Below are positions 7,323-10,228 of a stretch of 10,228 nucleotides of DNA, piece by piece; within the stretch, counting starts at the first letter, position 1, and every line of letters begins with the position of its first letter. The translations under genes and the position numbers were made by a program. The stretch comes from Myxococcales bacterium. Its GTDB lineage: Bacteria; Myxococcota; Polyangia; Polyangiales; Polyangiaceae. Below the pieces are notes generated by a model. The model was not told where the DNA came from. It made no database searches and was given only the letters and a program-made list of their open reading frames with translations. Where the stretch lies: the NCBI GenBank assembly GCA_020430865.1, contig JAGQIY010000218.1, positions 1 through 10,228 of the forward strand, given 5' to 3'.

Positions 7323-7529
7323 TCAGCCCTCCGCCGGCTCCTCGTTGATCTCGAGCAGCGTGTTCAGCGCTTCGACCTGGCGCTTGGCTCGGATCTCCTT
7401 CTGCCGCAGCGACTTCAGCTGAGTCTCCAGCTTTCGCTGCTCGACCTCGATCTCCTTCAGCGATTCCTTGAGCTCGTCACGCTCAGCCTTGAGGGTTTCG
7501 ACGCTGATGGTCAGGCGCTTTTCTTCCAT
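7323..7529 (-). CDS. Small coiled-coil hypothetical protein
   Basis: This 68-residue protein matches no family I recognise. Residues 10-62 are almost entirely Lys, Glu, Leu, Gln, Arg and Ile. Leu, Ile or Val recur at heptad spacing (for example Leu13, Leu20, Leu24, Ile27), the mark of a single long parallel coiled coil, probably dimeric. The N-terminus MEEKRLTISVETL and the acidic C-terminus EINEEPAEG flank it. It has no signal peptide or membrane segment and contains no cysteine. Highly charged amphipathic composition is unusual for a chance frame in GC-rich DNA, which favours a real gene. It starts 92 bases downstream of the diguanylate cyclase stop on the same strand, and it could be a late member of that operon or have its own promoter. 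TTTACT and TATCTG 17 bases apart lie just upstream, but they would give an almost leaderless message. No good Shine-Dalgarno is visible. It might be an adaptor or a SlyX-like small protein; this is not established. Confidence 0.65.
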   Translation of the reverse strand: MEEKRLTISVETLKAERDELKESLKEIEVEQRKLETQLKSLRQKEIRAKRQVEALNTLLEINEEPAEG

Positions 7530-7621
7530 ACCGAGTCAGCAGATACCAACCGCCCCCCCACGAGTAAAGCCTGCACGCGTTTTGGCCGCTTCCGGGGGTC
7601 GCGGGGGCGCGCGTCCTGGGG

Positions 7622-8602
7622 CTAGCCCCTGGCGACGACCAGGTTTCGGCCGCGGTGCTTGGCCTGATAGAGGCGCCGGTCCGCCGCGCTGACGAGGGCC
7701 GCCGCCGTCTGAGGCGAGACGCAGCTGAGCGACGCCACGCCCAGGCTCACGGTGATGCTCGGGGTGCTGGGGTGCGGCCGCGCCAGCGCCTCGCGGATGC
7801 GTTCGGCCGCCTGCGCCGCGCCTGGGTGGCCGACCCCGCGCAGCAGCACCAGGAACTCCTCTCCGCCGTATCGCGCGAACACGTCTTCCGTCCGCAGCAT
7901 GTGGCTGACCGTCTCGCTCAGCCGCAGCAAGACCGAGTCTCCGACCTGGTGTCCGTGGCGATCGTTGACCACCTTGAAGTGGTCCACGTCCAGCAGGATC
8001 ACCGACAGCGTGGTGCGGTGCCGGCGAGCGAAGGATACTTCCTCCGTGAGCCGCTCCTCCAGGTGACTCCGGTTGTACGCGCCCGTCAACGGGTCGCGGA
8101 TGCTGGACTCGTAGAGCTGGAGCATCGCGCGTTGCTGGGCTGCGTCCACCCGCGAGTAGCGAAAGGCGACCCGCGCACCCAGTTGGATGGTGTCGCCGTC
8201 CACGAGCGCACGCAGCTTGACCCGCGCACCATTGACGTAGGTGCCGTTGCGAGACTCGAGATCCTCGATCCAGTGCGCGTCGTGTGCCGCGAACAGTTTC
8301 GCGTGGAAACGACTGATGCCCTCGTCGTCGAGGCGGTAGTCAGCGTTCACGTGTCGCCCCATCTGGCAGGGCTTCGAGCAGAGGGGGAGAGGTCGCCCCG
8401 CGCCAGCCGCGTCCAGACGCACCAGCACCCCGCGGTCTCGAGCGCCCGTGGTCGTGTCCTGAGTGCGGGCCAAGGAGATGCTGGTCGTCTCATCGTCTTC
8501 CCAGTAGCTGGGAAGCTCGCGAAACACCTCGACCAGGGTCTCCTTGCCGCTCTTGGCTGCCCGCGGTGGGGCTGACTCCAAGGGATGGGCGGGGGCGCTC
8601 AC
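7622..8602 (-). CDS. FHA-GGDEF diguanylate cyclase with ETTS phospho-motif in its tail
   Basis: This 326-residue soluble protein makes cyclic di-GMP from two GTP. Its N-terminal tail (1-57) is polar and carries the acidic-Thr motif EDDETTSIS at 35-43. An FHA phosphothreonine-binding domain follows (about 58-150) with the expected GRH at 82-84, SRFH at 97-100 and NGTYVNG at 119-125. The GGDEF domain (about 165-325) has DPLTGAYNR at 170-178, metal Asp205, guanine-contacting Asn213 and Asp222, and the active loop GGEEF at 246-250. The inhibitory I-site RxxD is present as RTED at 237-240, five residues ahead, so the enzyme should be active and product-inhibited. GTG 8602 is chosen because GAGGTG precedes it by five bases and because its GTGA overlaps the stop of the upstream phosphodiesterase gene. 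The longer open frame lies inside that gene. The architecture matches Bdellovibrio DgcB. Cys75 and Cys79 form a CxxxC ahead of the FHA Arg; their role is unknown. Confidence 0.93.
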   Translation of the reverse strand: MSAPAHPLESAPPRAAKSGKETLVEVFRELPSYWEDDETTSISLARTQDTTTGARDRGVLVRLDAAGAGRPLPLCSKPCQMGRHVNADYRLDDEGISRFHAKLFAAHDAHWIEDLESRNGTYVNGARVKLRALVDGDTIQLGARVAFRYSRVDAAQQRAMLQLYESSIRDPLTGAYNRSHLEERLTEEVSFARRHRTTLSVILLDVDHFKVVNDRHGHQVGDSVLLRLSETVSHMLRTEDVFARYGGEEFLVLLRGVGHPGAAQAAERIREALARPHPSTPSITVSLGVASLSCVSPQTAAALVSAADRRLYQAKHRGRNLVVARG

Positions 8603-9825
8603 CAGCTCACCTCGGGGAAGGCCGGACCGGGCCTCGCGATGGAGTAGCCCTGCAGCAGGTCGCAGCCGAGCGCGATCAGGCTGTCGCGCTCGCTTCGCGT
8701 CTCGACGCCCTCGCCAACCACCAGCATGCCCATATCTGCGCATAGCTGCGCGATGGATCGGATCAACTTCTGCTTGGTTGGTGACTCGTGGACGTCCCTC
8801 ACCAGAGTCATGTCGAGCTTCACGATGTCCGGCTCGAGGAGCGCGAAGCTGGTGAGACCTGCGTAGCCAGCCCCCAGATCGTCCACTGCGATGCGGAAGC
8901 CCATCTCCCGCAGGACGGCAACGCGTCGCTTGACGTCCTTCACCTCGTCCAAGCTCGAGCGCTCCGTGATCTCCAGGACCACTCGACTCGCCACCAGCGA
9001 GAGGGGCGACTCTGGGTCGTAGAGCTCCGAGTCGAGCAAGTCCGTGGTGTGGAGGTTCACGAACAGCAGGCCAGAGGCGGGTGTCACGGCGGCGGCTGCC
9101 CGGCGCCGGATGGTGCGACTCAGTTCGTCGACGCGCTCGAGCTTGATGGCTGCTTCGATCACGGCGCCGGGATGAGGCAGGCTCGGTTCCTTGGACCGCA
9201 GCAGCGCCTCGTAGCCGTACACCGAGCCGTCCGTGCGCACGATCGGCTGATAGGCCATCCACAGTGTCGACAAGGCGCTGGCAAAGCTGGCTTCGAGTCC
9301 TGCACGGTCGCCAGCCCCAACGCTGCCCCCCAAGAGCTCGGCGGCTTCACGGCGCATGCGCGCCATCCGGTGGAGCCGTACGGCCTTGTCCAGCACCTCC
9401 TCCAGGTTGTCGTTGGTCACTGGCTTGGTCAGGTAGTGGAAGGCTCCGTACTCCAGCGCCTTGACGGCGGTGCTCACGGCTGGCTCACCTGTCACCAAGA
9501 TCACCGGCACGTCGAGATCATGCTCCCTGGTTTCGCGTAGCAGCTGGATGCCATCCATTCCTGGCATGGCTATGTCGCTCAGGATGGCGTCGTACTCATG
9601 CTGGTTGAGCTGCGCGATGGCCTCCTCGCCCCCGGGAGCCGTATCCACATGGAATCCACGGAGCGAGAGACAGCGGCGAAACGCTCGGAGCAAGGCTGGC
9701 TCGTCATCGACCACCAGGACGCGTCCCTTGGTTGCCGCAGACCAAACACCGCTAGCTTCGGAGCGACGCTCCGGTTCTAACGAATCCACGGTTGAGTGCC
9801 GCACGGCGGCAAGGGGAGGGGTCAT
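8599..9825 (-). CDS. REC-EAL response regulator, cyclic di-GMP phosphodiesterase (RocR-like)
   Basis: This 408-residue response regulator hydrolyses cyclic di-GMP to pGpG. The receiver domain (about 34-150) has acidic pocket Asp40-Asp41, phospho-acceptor Asp84 in LSDIAMPGMDG, Thr112 and Lys134 in LTKP. A basic linker leads to an EAL domain (about 180-400). Its catalytic set is complete: Glu206 of YEALLR, Asn257, Glu285 and Glu288 of LEITE, Asp315-Asp316 of VDDLGAGY, Lys336 of KLD, Glu372 of GEGVE and Gln392 of LQGY. From Glu285 onward, spacings between these residues match Pseudomonas RocR, which shares the REC-EAL layout. No histidine kinase lies in the window. The start is uncertain. ATG 9825 is preferred because codons upstream lose the third-position G/C bias and AAGGAG (9827-9832) lies one base ahead, although that spacing is tight. 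ATG 9912 would add 29 residues, and the promoter candidate would then leave almost no leader. Its stop overlaps the cyclase start. Confidence 0.92.
   Translation of the reverse strand: MTPPLAAVRHSTVDSLEPERRSEASGVWSAATKGRVLVVDDEPALLRAFRRCLSLRGFHVDTAPGGEEAIAQLNQHEYDAILSDIAMPGMDGIQLLRETREHDLDVPVILVTGEPAVSTAVKALEYGAFHYLTKPVTNDNLEEVLDKAVRLHRMARMRREAAELLGGSVGAGDRAGLEASFASALSTLWMAYQPIVRTDGSVYGYEALLRSKEPSLPHPGAVIEAAIKLERVDELSRTIRRRAAAAVTPASGLLFVNLHTTDLLDSELYDPESPLSLVASRVVLEITERSSLDEVKDVKRRVAVLREMGFRIAVDDLGAGYAGLTSFALLEPDIVKLDMTLVRDVHESPTKQKLIRSIAQLCADMGMLVVGEGVETRSERDSLIALGCDLLQGYSIARPGPAFPEVSW
8608..8613 (-). promoter_or_regulatory. Ribosome-binding site fixing the GTG start of the diguanylate cyclase
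   Basis: GAGGTG on the minus strand lies inside the end of the REC-EAL gene, five bases before GTG 8602. With the GTGA overlap at 8599-8602, it suggests that ribosomes ending the phosphodiesterase can restart on the cyclase, keeping their ratio fixed. Confidence 0.75.
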
Positions 9826-9922
9826 GCTCCTTCCGAACGGTTGTCCTCCACGTTCCATGAGCATCTTTTCGGCCGTTGAGCTGGCTCCACGAACAATCGG
9901 GGTATGAAGCATCGAAACAAAC

Positions 9923-9951
9923 GATGTAGATTCGAGTAATCAAATAATCAA
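9923..9951 (-). promoter_or_regulatory. Candidate promoter of the cyclic-di-GMP operon in an AT-rich island
   Basis: Read leftward, TTGATT (9951-9946) and TACATC (9928-9923) are 17 bases apart and resemble -35 and -10 hexamers (four and three of six consensus positions). They sit in the only markedly AT-rich stretch of the window, about 9893-9980. Transcription would begin near 9916, giving a leader of about 90 bases to ATG 9825, or almost none to ATG 9912. The island itself is convincing as a control region; the exact hexamers are not. Confidence 0.35.
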
Positions 9952-9952
9952 A
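9937..9952. repeat. Tandem 8-bp direct repeat TAATCAAA
   Basis: TAATCAAA occurs twice head to tail at 9937-9944 and 9945-9952. The core AATCAA appears a third time at 9964-9969, inside the neighbouring inverted repeat. The repeats overlap the candidate -35 of the REC-EAL operon and could be an operator, though AT-rich promoter DNA gives short repeats by chance. Confidence 0.5.
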
Positions 9953-9958
9953 ACAATG

Positions 9959-9975
9959 ATGCAAATCAATTGCAT
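9959..9975. repeat. Inverted repeat ATGCAA-N5-TTGCAT upstream of the REC-EAL operon
   Basis: ATGCAA (9959-9964) and TTGCAT (9970-9975) are perfect inverted 6-bp arms around five bases. The size and symmetry suit a dimeric helix-turn-helix regulator. It lies just upstream of the candidate -35, where an activator would bind for the leftward operon. Confidence 0.5.
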
Positions 9976-10092
9976 AACATGCTCCAGACGCTGGGGAAGC
10001 CCCCGAGTTGCCCCGCCGCGCGAATGCACTTCGGAGCCGGGTGGGGCCGCGAGGAGGCCCACTTCAGGTCGCCTGGGCGCGGGCTCGATCCT

Positions 10093-10134
10093 CGCGAAGT
10101 AGCAGAAATTGCGAGGTCGCAAGGCTCCTTCGCG
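10093..10134. repeat. Nested inverted repeat
   Basis: CGCGAAG (10093-10099) is complementary to CTTCGCG (10128-10134). Inside lies a second perfect inverted repeat, TTGCGA-GG-TCGCAA (10109-10122). The inner one has only a 2-base centre, so as RNA it would open to a 4-bp stem. As DNA it looks like a 14-bp palindromic binding site. No T tract follows. Confidence 0.45.
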
Positions 10135-10150
10135 GGAACCGTGGTGCCCG

Positions 10151-10170
10151 TCGCCGCGCGCTGGCGGCGA
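10151..10170. repeat. GC-rich hairpin
   Basis: TCGCCGC (10151-10157) and GCGGCGA (10164-10170) form a perfect 7-bp stem with a 6-base loop. The right arm ends in the first two bases of GAGG at 10169-10172, the possible Shine-Dalgarno of the frame that starts at 10178. Confidence 0.5.
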
Positions 10171-10177
10171 GGTACAG

Positions 10178-10228
10178 ATGACCGGGGCGCCCCTTTCAGG
10201 TGCCTGGCCTGCTCAGCCGTTCCGGAGC
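10178..10228 (+). CDS. Possible start of a rightward gene cut by the right edge (partial)
   Basis: ATG 10178 opens a frame that stays open for the seventeen codons to the window end, beginning MTGAPLSGAW. GAGG at 10169-10172 sits five bases ahead, a good ribosome-binding arrangement. About two-thirds of the codons end in G or C, so coding character is only moderate. If real, this gene diverges from the cyclic-di-GMP operon and shares its intergenic region. No family can be named from so little sequence. Confidence 0.25.
   Translation, partial: MTGAPLSGAWPAQPFRS

Larger units (their letters stand above)
9976..10228. other. GC-rich end region with inverted repeats, no secure gene
   Basis: No convincing gene lies between the AT-rich island and the right edge. 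A 60-codon leftward frame (9940-10122) runs from GC-rich sequence into the AT island and ends in a hydrophobic string caused by base composition. One other leftward frame is open to the window edge, but its product is a Pro/Arg/Ser-rich string with no recognisable domain. The region holds a nested inverted repeat (10093-10134), a hairpin (10151-10170) and a possible rightward start codon at 10178. It may be the divergent control region between the cyclic-di-GMP operon and a gene beyond the window. Confidence 0.5.

Noticed and set aside
7553..7559. Run of seven C, possible phase-variable tract
   Set aside because: It lies outside any reading frame and is short for this base composition. Any effect would need to be on the promoter, and nothing supports that.
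9940..10122. Leftward 60-codon frame at the right end
   Set aside because: Composition changes from Arg/Pro-rich to a hydrophobic Ile/Leu string where the DNA becomes AT-rich. This is base composition, not a membrane protein.
10062..10210. Two similar short stretches TTCAGGTCGCCTGG and TTCAGGTGCCTGG
   Set aside because: They differ by an insertion, are about 130 bases apart, and have no repeat structure around them. Chance is likely.
1..10228. tRNA, rRNA, CRISPR, insertion sequence or prophage
   Set aside because: No cloverleaf with the usual T-arm sequence, no regularly spaced repeats, no transposase or integrase motif, and no flanking terminal repeats were seen.

Overview
The window is GC-rich bacterial DNA, roughly two-thirds G+C by eye, with strong third-position G/C bias in its genes. 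The style is that of a myxobacterium, probably order Polyangiales (phylum Myxococcota). This rests on the lipoprotein with a long Gly-rich spacer behind its lipid cysteine, the GTG starts, and an FHA-diguanylate cyclase beside a response-regulator phosphodiesterase. No rRNA, tRNA, CRISPR array, transposase or phage gene was seen. The placement is an inference, not a database result.

Layout, left to right. (1) Positions 2-43 are probably the last codons of a rightward gene cut by the window edge. (2) A leftward DUF368 membrane protein (65-1042), of the family that includes the undecaprenyl-phosphate translocase PopT, diverges from a rightward secreted, Cys-rich, Gly-linker lipoprotein of unknown function (1267-2580). 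(3) A leftward M20 zinc amidohydrolase (2636-3757) converges on the lipoprotein gene and diverges from (4) a rightward run of three genes: an EVE-domain protein (3987-4406), an MscS-type channel with a signal peptide and periplasmic domain (4458-6152), and a DHH/DHHA1 phosphoesterase (6253-7314). (5) A leftward 68-residue coiled-coil protein (7323-7529) meets the DHH gene tail to tail, with a 7-bp hairpin over the junction. (6) A leftward two-gene cyclic-di-GMP unit ends the coding part. It holds a REC-EAL phosphodiesterase (8599-9825, or from 9912) followed by an FHA-GGDEF diguanylate cyclase (7622-8602). The two genes share a GTGA stop/start overlap, so they are probably translationally coupled. 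(7) An AT-rich island (about 9893-9980) upstream of this operon holds short inverted and direct repeats and is the best promoter/operator candidate in the window. The remaining 250 bases hold GC-rich inverted repeats and perhaps the start of a rightward gene at 10178.

The most interesting element is the cyclic-di-GMP unit. Both enzymes keep their catalytic residues, so one operon encodes synthesis and breakdown. Each has its own phospho-input: an aspartate-phosphorylated receiver on the phosphodiesterase and an FHA domain on the cyclase. The cyclase also carries an acidic ETTS motif in its N-terminal tail ahead of the FHA domain. That arrangement recalls GarA/OdhI, where a phosphorylated tail is bound by the protein's own FHA domain, and Bdellovibrio DgcB. 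It suggests control by a Ser/Thr kinase. The other genes look like ordinary envelope and housekeeping functions with no obvious shared pathway.
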